Shown here: one piece after another, positions 20,656 through 33,235 of the stretch
Layout of the letters: every line of letters begins with the position of its first letter
Position numbering within the stretch: position 1 is the stretch's first letter
Assembly (NCBI RefSeq): GCF_031143425.1
Contig: NC_090448.1
Location: 533,962,313-534,026,312, forward strand
Length of the DNA stretch: 64,000 nt
Direction of reading: 5' to 3'
DNA from: Pleurodeles waltl
Taxonomy: Eukaryota > Chordata > Amphibia > Caudata > Salamandridae
Position numbers and translations under genes: made by a program
The notes under the pieces: generated by a model
Told to the model about the DNA's origin: nothing
Seen by the model: only the letters and a program-made list of their open reading frames with translations
The model's database searches: none

Positions 20656-23376
20656 TGTTAGAAATAGGGTCTTTGGTTGACAGTCAGGTTACCCCCTGTT
20701 CAAGCAAGGACCCTCACTCTAGTCAGGGTAAAAGAGAATCACCCTCAGCTAACCCCTGCTTACCCCCTTGGTAGCTTGGCAGAGCAGTAGGCTTAACTTC
20801 AGAGTGCTAGGTGTAAAGTATTTGTACCAATACACACAGTAACTTAATGAAAACACTACAAAATGACCCAACACCAGTTTAGAAAAATATGAAATATTTA
20901 TCTAAACAAAACAAGACCAAAATGACAAAAATCCACCATACACAAGTCAAGTTATCAATAAAAATGCAAAAAGAGTCTTTAAGTAGTTTTAAACACACAC
21001 TAGCGCTGCTAAAGTGAAAATGTACCTGGTGTGCGTCAAAAATAACCCAGCACGGGCGGGATGTGCATTAAAAATAACTCCGCACGGCAGTACTTGAGTC
21101 AAAAATCCAGCCGCACGATGATCCAAAAATCCTGCAGCGCAGGTTGTGATCTCCCTGCCTCCGTCAGCGATGCTGCGCGTCTCCTTCTCCGTGCATCGAT
21201 TATTCGGTTGCGTTTCCTGCGAGCGTTGTTTCTTAGCTGCAGAGCCGGCGGCGTGTCGTTTTTCAGCCACATATCAGATTCTCGTCAATCTTTTCCCCGC
21301 ACGGCGCTCTGTGCGTGGATTTTCCTGTCTTTAGGCTGCCAGCTTCTCCTTTCAGGGTCCCAGGAACTGGATGGGCACCACAGGGCAGAGTAGGAGTCTC
21401 TCCAGAGACTCCAGGTGCTGTCAGAGAGAAGTCTTTGCTGTCCCTGAGACTTCAAACAACAGGAGGCAAGCTCTAGATCAAGCCCTTGGAGATTTCTTCT
21501 CAAGATGGAAGGCACACAAAGTCCAGTCTTTGCCCTCTTACTCTGACGGAAGCAGCAAATGCAGGATAGCTCCTCAAAGCACAGTCACAGGCAGGCAGCT
21601 CTTCTTCCTCAGCTATTCAGCTCTTCTCCAGACAGAGGTTCCTCTTGCTTCCAGAAGTGTTTCTCAAGTCTGTGGTTTTGGGTGCCCTTCTTATACCCAA
21701 TTTCTCCTTTGAAGTAGCTCTACTTCAAAGTAAAGTCTCTTAGGAATGTGAAATCCTGCCTTGCCCAGGCCAGGCCCCAGACACTCACCAGGGGGTAGGA
21801 GACTGTATTGTGTGAAGGCAGGCACAGCCCTTTCAGGTGTGAATGACCACTTCTCCCCTCCCTCCTAGCACAGATGGCTCATCAGGATATGCAGGCTACA
21901 CCCCAGCTCCCTTTGTGTCACTGTCTAGTGTGAGGTGCAACCAGCCCAACTGTCAAACTGACCCAGACAGGGAATCCACAAACAGGCAGAGTCACAGAAA
22001 TGGTTTATGTAAGAAAATGCTCACTTTCTAAAAGTGGCATTTTCAAACACACAATCTTAAAATCAACTTTACTAAAAGATGTATTTTTAAATTGTGAGCT
22101 CAGAGACCCCAAACGCCACATGTCCATCCGCTCCCAAAGGGAATCTACACTCTAATCAGATTTAAAGGTAGCCCCCATGTTAACCTATGAGAGGGACAGG
22201 CCTTGCAACAGTGAAAAACAAATTTAGCAATATTTCACTGTCATGACATATAAAACACAGTACTATGGCCCTCAGTCTGACCCTGGCGGTCAAAGACCGC
22301 CAGGGCGGAGGACCGCGGGAGCACCGCCGACAGGCCGGCGGTGCTCCAATGGGGATTCCGACCGCGGCGGTAAAGCCGCGGTCGGACCGGCACCACTGGC
22401 GGGCTCCCGCCAGTGTACCGCCGCCCCACTGAATCCTCCACGGCGGCGCAGCTTGCTGCACCGCCGCGGGGATTCCGACCCCCCCTACCGCCATCCAGAT
22501 CCCGGCGGTCCGACCGCCGGGATCCGGATGGCGGTAGGGGGGGTCGCGGGGCCCCTGGGGGCCCCTGCAGTGCCCATGCCACTGGCATGGGCATTGCAGG
22601 GGCCCCCGTAAGAGGGCCCCTACATGTATTTCACTGTCTGCTGTGCAGACAGTGAAATACGCGACGGGTGCAACTGCACCCGTCGCACAGCTTCCACTCC
22701 GCCGGCTCGATTCCGAGCCGGCTTCATCGTGGAAGCCTCTTTCCCGCTGGGCTGGCGGGCGGTCTGAAGGCGACCGCCCGCCAGCCCAGCGGGAAAGTCA
22801 GAATTACCGCCGCGGTCTTTCGACCGCGGAACGGTAACCTGACGGCGGGACTTTGGCGGGCGGCCTCCGCCGCCCGCCAAGGTCAGAATGAGGGCCTATA
22901 TGTCCTACCTTAACCATACACTGCACCCTGCCCTTGGGGCTACCTAGGGCCTACCTTAGGGGTGCCTTACATGTACGAAAAGGGAAGATTTAGGCCTGGC
23001 AAGTGGGTACACTTGCCAAGTCGAATTTACAGTTAAAACTGCACACAAAGACACTGAAGTGGCAGGTCTGAGACATGATTACAGAGCTACTTATGTGGGT
23101 GGCACAACCAGTGCTGCAGGCCCACTAGTAGCATTTGATTTACAGGCCCTGGCACTTCTAGTGCACCTTACTAGGGACTTACTAGCAAATCAAGTATGCC
23201 AATCATAGATAAACCAATCAACCATACAATTTACGCAGAGAGCATAGGCACTTTAGCACTGGTTAGCAGTGGTAAAGTGTTCAGAGTTCAAAAACCAACA
23301 GCAACTGGTCAGAAAAAATAGGAGGCAGGAGGCAAAAAGAATGGGGATGACCCTGCATAAGCAAAACAATTCAACA
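20656..23376. repeat. Solo LTR with 5-bp target duplication GTCGG
   Basis: Begins TGTTAGAAATAGGG and ends AATTCAACA, so it has TG...CA ends with a short inverted TGTT/AACA. It is flanked by GTCGG on both sides (20651-20655 and 23377-23381). Without the nested MITE (22267-22896) it is about 2.1 kb. It is inserted into an older copy of the same family, whose tail reappears at 23382-23457 and also ends in CA. No internal retroviral genes accompany it, so it is most simply a solo LTR left by recombination. A Gypsy/ERV assignment cannot be made from the LTR alone. Confidence 0.8.
22267..22896. mobile_element. GC-rich non-autonomous Harbinger-like element with TAT target duplication
   Basis: Termini GGCCCTCAGTCTGACC and GGTCAGAATGAGGGCC form inverted repeats and are flanked by TAT on both sides (22264-22266 and 22897-22899). 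The interior consists of nested palindromes of GGCGG / CCGCC and is far more GC-rich than the LTR it interrupts. Its termini resemble those of the autonomous element at 25559 (GGCCCTCATTATGAC), which may mobilise it. Non-coding. Confidence 0.85.
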
Positions 23377-23381
23377 GTCGG

Positions 23382-23457
23382 CAAAAATGAAGACAAACAA
23401 CAGGAGGTCAGAGGGCAAAATGTGAAAGGAAACCAGGCCAAGGATGCAGGTCTAACA
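23382..23457. repeat. Right end of the older LTR interrupted at 20651
   Basis: Resembles the last part of the younger LTR (caacaggaggtcagagggca compared with aataggaggcaggaggca; aggatgcagg compared with gatgaccctgcat) and ends in TCTAACA. It continues the older copy after the GTCGG duplication. Confidence 0.6.
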
Positions 23458-25555
23458 ATGAGTTATAGACTTTGAAAAATTCTTAAATGCTTGCTGCACA
23501 AAAACAGGTTTTATTTGATTTTGTTGCTGTCTTCATCTGTAGACTTTCAATTATGATTCTAATTTCCAAGTTTTTCTCTATCACTGAACTATTTACCATC
23601 ATACTTACAACTATTGCAGCATATTGGAGCTCTGATGTAACACAGTCGGAAAGCACCACAAAATGGACAAAGAATAAAATAGGTTGCTGTATTTCGAAAT
23701 TTTCAACAATTAAGACGTTCACCAATAAAAGTCAGTTTTAAACCTAAACTGATTAACTTCATACGGGAGTACCATAATAATTCAAGCACTTTGGATGTTT
23801 CGATGCGGTACTAAGAGTATGCGCTGCTATGACCAAATTTGTCAGCACTTCATTTATCTATCTTTGAAAATTAAATGATAAAGTCAGTCAGCCTAGCTAT
23901 GATTTACCACATATTTCAGCCGCAAACATTCAACTCACTCAGCACACCTTTCAGCTGAGTTCTTCCATGTTTACGGTTATACTTTAGAGGTAAGTACTTT
24001 TATAGGGTGTAGTTACTATAGAGGAAAAATTCCATTGACGCTTCTCCACTTCTCACTGGAACTGTGAATGTCACATGTGAAACTCTGAAGGTGTGTCTTT
24101 CCCTTTATGGCTATGGTGTATTCACACCAAAAGGCACACAAAAGAGGCATGCGCTGCTTTGTCTAACAAAATAACACTAAGTGGGAGAGGGTCCAACTTA
24201 ATTAAAAAACGATGCCTTTAGCCGTGTCCCTTTTTCACAGCACAAAGCTATTTCCCCTTTGGACGATATCATTTCCTTCCAGAGAATGTCTGGAGTATGG
24301 ATAAGACATGAGCAAGTGTACAATACAAATGCTTGTCTGAGAAGCTAAGTTTCTAGTGGGTGGTAGGTAAGAATTGCTAATCTGATCTGCTTGAGTAAAC
24401 TTAAAACAAGGATTAGGGTAAGATTCCCGAATATGTTAATCTTCCTTTACAGAAGTAAACTTCAGTCCTGCCATCAACCCCATGGTTTAAAGTTTGAGCG
24501 AACAATGAACCAATTAAACTTGAGAAAGAAAAAAATCTCCCACACAAGTTCAGAGATTGTTGTCCAAAATACTGAATCGTTTCCATTCTTAGGTGTTTGG
24601 CTCAGTTGCAGAGGTACAGGAAACAGGACAGCATTATGTGTTAGCATGCACCCGTAATGCATTTCCAATTAAAAGCACTTTCGCCAAACTTGGCTTTAAA
24701 TCTTTCATGCTAAGCCTGTAGAGTTTCAATACCCACAGGATCAAGACACACGAGTGACACAGTGGCAGGGCTTCAGAGTAAAATAAATCTTGAAACTTGA
24801 AATTCTTCGTCCATGGTTTACTTCTAAAAGATTTGAAATTGTTTGAAAAATGCAGGTCTTACTATTAGGGTTTGCGGCCACACACGTACTACAAAAACGC
24901 ACAAGTATGTTACATATTATCCATACGTTTAAAAATGTGTGGTCGTTGAACGTGATTCATAAACCTGGAGTAACACTGCAAGCGCCTGCGGTAAAGGCAA
25001 GATTTTATGATGCAGCGATTTGTTACCACATAAAAATGTCATCTCATTAGCACAAGTATAGTCGCCCAGGATTAGCACTTGCCTTTAAAGGATTAAAACC
25101 ACCCAAGAAGTTCGGTAATCCTCCGAAATGAGCAGCTCTTCGGCCTTCAAAAGACACCATCAAATAGCTGAAATTGATAGCTTTAAATGAAAATCCAGCC
25201 TAACAGTATTGACAAACATGCTGGTCTCTGTTGCCACTGCAACGTCACCGTGTTCTTTGTAGGAGCAGTAGTAAGGTGCTAAAACGCCGTCTTTGTTTTG
25301 GGTGGTTTCTTTGTGCTAAAGCGCCGTCTTTGTTTTGGGATGGTGTACTGCCGGCTATACTCGGAATCTGCTAGCATGATGTGTTGTGAGTTGTCTGGCT
25401 GAAACAGTCGACACATACTGCGAAATTCTCTGGGGGAGAAGGGCTGTTGTTTGTATACCCAGAGAAACAGGGGTGGTACAATTATCTGTATTGAATCAGA
25501 AGAGACAGGATTCGATGTAACTGGCAGGTTAATGCCTTTTATGTTTCTAAAAGAC
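23458..25555. other. Mostly unassigned; possible LINE scrap at 24391-24720
   Basis: 24391-24657 has an 88-codon open frame with 'NTESFPFLGVWLSCRG' after a basic segment, weakly like the 'F-YLGV' block that follows the RT catalytic motif in LINE ORF2. A 27-bp motif around GCCGTCTTTGTTTTGGG is duplicated at 25289 and 25322. Nothing else is recognised. Confidence 0.3.
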
Positions 25556-26152
25556 TGAGGCCCTCATTATGACATTGGCGGTAAGTCCCACTTACTGCCA
25601 TGCTGACTGCCGCCAACATACCGCCACCGCAGCGGATATCCGTTCACCATATTATGACACACACACACCAATCCGTCACAATTCCGCCACATACACAATT
25701 CCGCCACACACACAATTCCGCCACACCAAAGGTCAGTGATAAACTGGCAGTATCAATACCCACAGCGTTACACCAACAGAACAACGCCCATCACATGATG
25801 ACCAACGAGTCACCACGGCGGACATTCAATCACAGTAAACCATTGGCAGTACATACCGCCGCGCTCAAAATACACACACATAAAGCAACACCACATTGGA
25901 CAATTCAAACAACACACACCTGACACCCATACACACACCACAACCACCCACTCACACCACTATAGGACACACACCCACATTACCCACAACCATTTACGAA
26001 TACAAATTATTGCCAACAGAGAGAGACAGCAAGACAACTGACACAACCAGAGCCACATACCACTCACACCTATACACCACTCACCCACCCCACATCACAT
26101 ACCCCAACACATTACCCTACACACCCTCACCTACACACCTTACACAACAACC

Positions 26153-27704
26153 ATGGCACCACAAAGACACCCCCGATTCTCAGAAGACGAGCTAAGGGTC
26201 ATGGTGGAGGAAATCATCAGGGTAGAGCCACAGCTATTTGGAGCAAAGATGCAGCAGATATTGATAGCTAGGAAGATGGAGTTATGGCAGAGAATCGTGG
26301 ACAGGGTCAACGCCATAGGACAGCACCCAAGAACCAGGGATGACATCAGTAAGAGGTGGAACGACCTACGGGGGAAGGTACATTCCATTGCAGCAAGACA
26401 CCAACTTGGTGTACAGAGGACTTGCGGTGGACCCCCACCTCCTCCCCCACAACTAACAACATGGGAGGAGCAAGTCTTGGCAATCATGCATCCTGAGGGC
26501 TTGCCAGTGTAGGAGGAGGACTGGACTCTGGTAAGTCAACTCTATACTACTACTACCCCCCTATCTGCATGCCATCTCATACCCCCACCCTCACCCTCAC
26601 TCCCATCATTCCACCACCTCCCGCACACCCCACCATCACATCTCACTCATCCCAATATCAAGCCCTGCATGCCATACCAAAGCATGGACACCACTCACAG
26701 CTCTGCATGGACTTCAATCACTAGAGCATGCACACAAAAGAGAATCAGCTAGCCCACCACATACCAACTTATACAAGTGAAAGCTGCCAGGGCAAATACA
26801 ACCAAATAGGGCAACCCACCCATGCACAATATGTCACACACAGAAACAATAACACTGCATTTACATCCCCACAGGTATCCCAGCCAATGGTACCAGAGAA
26901 GAGGTGCCAGCACTATCCAGTCCCCCAAATGAAGAGGCCCACAGTGATGACAACAACTCTGGTCGCCTGGATCTGGATGACCAACCTGGTCCATCGGGGA
27001 CTTATGGACAGTCGGTTACCTAGGCACAGTCACACACCACCACAGAGCCTTCCCCATCTGGAAACACCACAGCACCCACCCAGCGGACCCACACCTCTGT
27101 CCCCAGGACACGTCAATCAGCAGTGTGTCCACCTCTAGAGAGACCCCAGGCCACATCTCATACCCAAGACAATCAGGGACCTGGGGTCAGTGGCAGTGGG
27201 CACACAGTGCAGGGGGTAGAGGCACAGGACAACAGGGAAACTGGGAAGACTGCTGTGCCCCGAAGGGGTGGGGGGGACAGGTCCAGGGAACCGACTGTCC
27301 AGGAAGCACTCACCGAGATCCTGGGAGCATACCAACATTCCCAGGACACGATGGGCCAGATCCTGGAATATGTGCAGGAGAACAGGCGGCTGCAGGAGGG
27401 ACAGCACCAGGGGATCAGGGAGGACTTGCACGCCATCAATACCACCCTGGTCTCCATTGCAGGGGTGCTGGCAGACATGGCCAACATTATGAGGGAGGCA
27501 GTCTCACAACAGCAGGCCCCTTCCACTAGCCAGACATCTGAACTGCCTTCCACCTCCGCTGCCGCTAGTGGACAGGAGGCCCCACCACAGGACCAACAGG
27601 CCACCAGCGCCCCTCTCCCTGCAGAAGGAGAACCACCCAGCAAATGTTCCCTGAGATCCAGGCAGAAACCAGAGACTATTACCAAGACCCCCGCCAGGAG
27701 ATGA
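26153..27704 (+). pseudogene. SANT/Myb-like protein 1 of Harbinger copy B (two exons)
   Basis: Exon 1 starts at the ATG at 26153 after a long CA-rich leader and encodes a SANT/NAIF1-type DNA-binding domain: 'RFSEDELRVMVEEIIRVEP', then 'ELWQRIVDRVNAIGQHPRT' and 'DISKRWNDLRGKVHSIAARH' (residues about 8-85), followed by a proline run. A TAG at 26510 stops it 21 bases before a consensus donor (CTG then gtaagt, 26531). The acceptor 'ccccacag' ends at 26874 and the downstream exon is acidic, with another stop near 27020. From 27123 a 193-codon frame runs to 27704 with a strong coiled coil ('TEILGAYQHSQDTMGQILEY', 'LHAINTTLVSIAGVLADMAN') and a Ser/Gln-rich tail. Likely partner of the transposase in DNA binding. 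Two point stops make this copy defective. Confidence 0.65.
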
Positions 27705-28184
27705 GACTCTCCTGATTGTCACCCTTGTGTCCCACTCTGTCACCCTGTCCACCTTGAACTTCCATTGCTCCCCTTCCTATGTCCCCATGGACAATGCACC
27801 TGTGCTACAAATAGACTGGAACAATACCCTGGACTCTCCTCCATCATCACCCCATCTCATTGCACTTGCCCCTCTTCATCTTAGCACTTCAATAAACACC
27901 CTTGGAATAAATAGACGTATTGAGTATGTAACATTTTTTAAGTATGTATTCGCTTAACCAGGTTCAAACATTGCAATTTAACTGTACAGTAATTGTGCAC
28001 ATAGGAAAGACCTGTATTTGGCTGCAGTGGTCACACTAGGAGCGATAGTGGGGAACCAACATCTGTAAAATTAATTGTTAAAGGGTACAGTAAGTGGGCA
28101 TAGAAGTGGGAAAAAACAGTATGCCAGTGCCAAACATATACAAATAATTGAGAATGAAATGTGAAGTAACACTGTCTTACCTGT

Positions 28185-29472
28185 GTGACATTGGAAGCAT
28201 TGTTGTCTCACTGTTGTTCTGTTGTCCTCATCCTCATCCTCTGCCTCCTCATCCTCACTGTCCACAGCTGTCACAAGGCCATCTCCAGCCCCCTCCTCCT
28301 GCAGAAAAGGCACATGGCGTCAAGGCAAGGTTGTGCAACATGCAGCATGCCACGATTATCTGGCAGACCTTCTTGGGTGAGTAGCACAGGGATCCACCTG
28401 TTAGATGGAGGCACCTTAACTTGGCCTTCAGGAGGCCAAAGGTTCTTTCGATTATCCGTCTTGTTCGCCCATGGGCCTGATTCTAACTTTGGAGGACGGT
28501 GTTAAACCGTCCCAAAAGTGGCGGATATACCACCTACCGTATTACGAGTCCATTATATCCTATGGAACTCGTAATACGGTAGGTGGTATATCCGCCACTT
28601 TTGGGACGGTTTAACACCGTCCTCCAAAGTTAGAATCAGGCCCCATGTGCCTCATTGTAACGTTCTTCTGACCTTGTCCTGGCAGTCCTCACAGGGGTCA
28701 GCAGCCACAATAGGTTTGGGTAACCACAGTCGCCTGCAATATTGAGGGACAACATTTAGCCACACACTATCCCATATGGCCAACACCATACCCACACACC
28801 AACACCTGCTGGGTGGGAACCAGGGCTCACCTATTAGCCACACCCCGTGCCTCTGTAGTTGGGCCATCACATTTGGGATGCTGCTATTCCTCAAGATAAA
28901 GGCATCATGCAATCATGCACCGACTCAGGATACTTAGCACTGACATGGGAGATGTACTGGTCCGCCAAGCACACCATCTGTACATTCATGGAGTGAAAAC
29001 TCTTACAATTTCGGTACACCTGTTCATGGTGACGAGGTGCACAAATGCAATATGAGTTCCATCAGTCGCCCCAATTACGTTGAGGATATGTCCCATTGCA
29101 TAGAAGTCAGCCTTCACTGTGGCCAAATCCTCCACCTTGGGAAATACAATGTAGCTGCACATGTGTTTAATCAGTGCAGACAACACTCTTGTCAGCACTA
29201 TTGAGAACATTGGCTGTGGCATTCCTGCTGCCAAGCCCACTGTCACTTGGAAAGAACCAGTTGCCAGGAAATGGAGCACTGACAGAACTTGCACAAGGGG
29301 GGGCCCCAGTGGGGTGACGGATATCAGATATCAGGACAGGCTTCAATTGGGCACACAGCTCTGTGATTGTGGCCCTGTCAAGTCTATAGGTGAGGATGAT
29401 GTGCCTGTCCTCCATTGTTACCAAGTCCACCAGTGGTCTGTACATGGGGGTATGTCTCCATCTCCTATTCAT
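28185..29472 (-). pseudogene. HARBI1-like DDE transposase of Harbinger copy B, spliced, interrupted by a MITE
   Basis: Reading right to left: N-terminal 'YRLDRATITELCAQLKPVL' (29390-29350), helix-turn region 'VLSVLHFLATGSFQ', then 'MLNVIG-ATDGTHI' around 29070-29055 with the first catalytic Asp, then 'NVQMVCLADQYISHV' near 28960. An intron-like gap ends in 'ttgcag' before 'GDCGYPN', the second catalytic Asp (about 28735). After the MITE (28473-28643) the frame gives 'RIIERTFGLLKAKLR' with the catalytic Glu (about 28460-28415) and 'VCQIIVACCMLHNLAL', then a spliced acidic tail ('DSEDEEAEDEDEDN'). All three catalytic positions are visible. Damage: a frame change at the G7 run near 29298-29304 and the MITE. 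It cuts and pastes elements with GGCCC-type ends. Confidence 0.8.
28473..28643. mobile_element. Hairpin MITE inside the Harbinger transposase, TSD CAT
   Basis: A 171-bp almost perfect inverted repeat, GGGCCTGATTCTAACTTTGG at the left and its complement at the right, centred near CCATTATATCCTATGG. CAT flanks it on both sides (28470-28472 and 28644-28646). Same family as 14361. The near-identity of the two arms suggests a recent insertion. Confidence 0.9.
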
Positions 29473-29931
29473 TCACAGCAGTAGCAATCAAGGGATAAAG
29501 GAGTGAGGAGCCGGTCACAAACTGAACATTGGAGCCACAACAGTACAATGCATGATATTAATTTGTATTGGGTAAGTGGGATATGTCCTGTATGTACAGA
29601 TTTTAACTGGGACGCATTTATTATCAAGGGCCCACCCCCCCTAAAATGGCGTCCACCTGTCCTGTATGGAGGGACAGATGGAAGTGAGATAATTCCGCTG
29701 ACGTTGTGCGCCGTTACAGGAGGCGGCAGGGAACCACCGTGCAACTCCTCATTGGTTAACATTGGGCCCTGTGGGGTACAGTAGCCAATGGTGATGTACA
29801 CCAGTGGTGATGGTATGCACCGCCGGAGACGTGACTGCCATTTTCTATCTGATTCCTCACTTGCTACCTGACCTTCAACAGGAGAGGACCTACACTGCAT
29901 GTGCTGCTGTGACCTGTGTATGGAACTTACC

Positions 29932-31835
29932 ATGTCCCATGTGACTGGGGAAAGGGCCCCTGCCTTCCCTTCAGAGGAGTTGGAGAGACTGGTGGATGGG
30001 GTCCTACCCCAGTACGCCTCCAGACCAACAGGTGAGTACACTGTTAGCACGATGCATGTGGCATGGATGCATGGGGTGGTGTGTGTGAAGGCCTCGTGTT
30101 AGGGAGGTGGGTGGATGTCCTCTGGGCGACGTATTGGTTGTGTGCTGGGCCATGTGTATAGAAATGGTGATGTGAAGGGGTATGGTGGGCCATAAGTATA
30201 ATAGGCAGGACGGTCTGACTGAAACTATTTTGCTGTGTGTATTCCCTCTGCACGTCAGCGCCCATCAAAAGAAGGACATGTAGACCCTGGGGGTTTACGA
30301 CAGGCGGAGCACCCACTGTTGGAAACGGTGGGAGAACCTGAGACGCTGTGCACGGAAGACTGTGGAGGCCCAGCTAGGGATGACCCCCCAACGAGGAAGG
30401 GGTGCCTGTGGAATCCTGACCCCCCTGATGGCCCGCATACTGGCGGCGGCCTATCCTGAGCTGGATGAGCGCTTGAGGGCATCATAGCAGCCACAAGGGG
30501 GTGAGTACAGTTCCCATCATTACAACTTACGCATGGAAGGACGACATCCGGGTGGGAGATGTGTGTCAGTGGGTGCCCTAGGCCAGGCATGACATTGCAG
30601 AGTAGGTCCCCTTTTGGCAAGGGTCCTGAAGGGATAATCCTGCTACCTAGCTCATAGGCATCCACTACTGGTCAGGGCTGCGTGGGCCCCAGGTGTGCTG
30701 CCTTTGGCGGTGTGTGGCCCTAACCATGCCATGGTGGCTAGCAAAATAACTGGTAGTGCAATGCATAGTGAGTAGCGCTGTTCACTGTGTGTGAGAGTGG
30801 TGTGTACACCAACCGTGGTGTTGGTGCAGCCATTGACCAGGTGTATCCTTTGTCTCTTCCCCCCTCCTTTTTGTTATGTCACCCTGTCCTTATGTGCATC
30901 AGCATCATCTGGTGGAGGAGCAGATGCACCGCGATGGAGGGAGCTGCATCCAACAGGACCCAGGAGGCAGACTCCACAGATGCTGAGGGCACCAGTGGGA
31001 CAGAGGGCAAGGGGAGCACCACGGCAGATACTGGAGGGGACAGTTCAGACTCTGATATCTCCTCCGATGGAAGCTCCCTGGTTGTGTAGATACCTCTGTG
31101 ACCACCCCAGCTACAGGCACCACCCCCCTTACCAGCACCACCCTCCCAGCAGCCCCTCAGTGAGTTGCCTGGTGCCCGCTCACCCAGGAAGGTGGGCATC
31201 TCCTTTGCCCCTGGCACCTCAGGCCCTGCCCCAGTTAGCCCTGCTGCCCTGAGTGAGGAGGCTATTGACCTCCGGAGATCCATCAGTCAACCATTGTGAA
31301 TGCCATCCAGGAGTTGGCGCCCAAATGCAACAAACTAATGCATTTCTGGAGGGCATTCACAATGGCTTGGCAGCCCAACAGATATCGATCCAGGCTCTGG
31401 CCTCCTCTCTGATGGCAGCCATTGTCCCTGTTTCCAGCCTCCAACTTCCTCTTCCCAATCCCATTCCCTTCAACCCCAACCTATCCCAAGCACACAGGCA
31501 GACGAGCAAGCACACAAGACAACACACAAAAGTGGCACAGACAAACACAAGCACCACACATCATCCCACAGGCACTCACACAAACACCATCCAGATGCAG
31601 ACATGCCAACATCCACTATTTCCACTGTCTCCCCCTCCTCCTCCTCCACCTCCCTCCCAGTTCTGTCTACACTCACACCTGCATGCACTACATCCTCATC
31701 CACTATCAGCATCACAACCACACCTAGCAGAACACACACCTCACTGGCAGACACCTCCACAGCAGCCATGCACACGTCCCCTGTGTCCTCTCCCACTGTG
31801 TCTGTCCCCCATCCTAAAGTACACAAACGCTAGCA
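29932..31835 (+). pseudogene. SANT/Myb-like protein 2 of Harbinger copy B
   Basis: Counterpart of the gene at 260-2220. Exon 1 from the ATG at 29932 ('ERAPAFPSEELERLVDGVLP') ends at a gtgagt donor at 30032 but has lost 14 bp relative to copy A, which breaks the frame. Exon 2 (about 30254-30500) keeps 'THCWKRWENLRR' and 'ILTPLMARILAAAYPEL' in scattered frames. Exon 3 starts near 30900, with the acidic block 'DSSDSDISSDGSSLVV' at 31040-31085, then the helix region near 31250-31440 and a long Pro/Ser/Thr-rich tail. Several stops and shifts make it non-functional. It is a paralogue of protein 1 (26153) in architecture: SANT domain first, helix or coiled coil behind. Confidence 0.55.
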
Positions 31836-32579
31836 CTAAGACACCGAACAGCCATCCACCTCACAACAGCATCCAGCCCATGCACCTGCACCCAAAATCA
31901 GCAGACAGACACCTCCTACAACCACTCCCTCTTCCTCCTCTCCCAAACCTTCTCCCTCTTCCCACCCCAATGTCTCAAAAAACTTTTCCTTGCCCAACTT
32001 GACTTCTCCCCCACCTTTCCCCCCGTCCTTCATGTCTGGCCAGGGTGTCAACATCCCAGGCAGGCACCTCAGCCACCCAGTCCATGGGACCAGTAAACTC
32101 CACACCCATTCGTGGTGGGAAAGGATCCAGGGCACCTGTGCAGAGGGTGAAGGAGTCTGCACCAGGCAGCATCAAGGAAAGGTTGCCTGCCCCAGCTGCG
32201 GGCCGGAAGACCAAGGAGCTAGGCCTTGCTGCTGCCAGGACGGGCAAGGAGCCAGCCCCAGCTGCTGCGGGGAAGGGCAAGGAGCCAGGGGCAGGGACTC
32301 AGGCAGAGCCCCCACCACCAACCATGGTTGTGCAGCCGTCCAAGGCTGCAGGGGATGGGCTGAAGCTTCCCACCACCACCACCAGCAGCAGCACCTCCAC
32401 CACCAGTGGGCAGCCCTACGAGGCTGCAGAGGATGGGCTGGAGCCTCCCACCACCACCAGCAGCAGCAGCACCACTACCACCACTGAGCAACCATCACCG
32501 CCGGCGGACGGTATGTAGTCCAGCCTCCATGGGCTGCTCTGCAGCCTGCCCCCTGCAAATCCAGTGGGTATGACACCCA

Positions 32580-33235
32580 CCTGAGAGACTGTGGCCTTGC
32601 ACTCCCCAGGACAAAGCAATGGGCATGTTGCCCCCTCCAGAACCAGTGGGCAAGTCACCCACCTGAAAGACTGTGGCCTTGAACTCACAGGATCAAGAGC
32701 ACAGGGTACGATGCACCCTCCAGAACCAGTGGGTAAGACACCCACCAACCCCAGCCTCCACAGGACCAAGAGCACAGGGCACGATGTCCCCTCCAGAACC
32801 AGTGGGTAAGACACCAACCAACCCCAGCCTCCACAGGACCAAGAGCACAGGGCACGATACCCCCTCCAGAACCAGTGGGTAAGACACCCACCAACCCCAG
32901 CCTCCACAGGACCAAGAGCACAGGGCACAATGCCCCCTCCAGAACCAGTGGGTAAGACACCAACCAACCCCAGCCTCCACAGGACCAAGAGAACAGGGCA
33001 CGATACCCCCTCCAGAACCAGTGGGTAAGACACCCACCAACCCCAGCCTCCACAGGACCAAGAGCACAGGGCATGATACCCCCTCCAGAACCAGTGGGTA
33101 AGACACCCACTGACCCCAGCCTCCTCAGGACAAAGAGCATGTTGCCCCCTCCAGAGCATGTGGGCAAGTCACCCACTTGAGAGACTGTGGCCTTGCACTC
33201 CCCAGGATCAAGCACAGGGCATATTGCCCCCTCCA
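32580..33235. repeat. Tandem block in Harbinger copy B, units of about 74 bp
   Basis: Six to seven units between 32676 and 33160, each with ACCCCAGCCTCCACAGGACC, aagagcacagggcacgat and CCCCCTCCAGAACCAGTGGG, bordered by the GAGAGACTGTGGCCTTGCAC motif on both sides (32582 and 33179). Open frames of 247, 176 and 137 codons on the - strand are by-products of the repeat. Confidence 0.9.

Noticed and set aside
32416..33215. Minus-strand frames of 247, 176 and 137 codons
   Set aside because: By-products of the 74-bp tandem block in Harbinger copy B; the repetitive peptides follow the DNA period.
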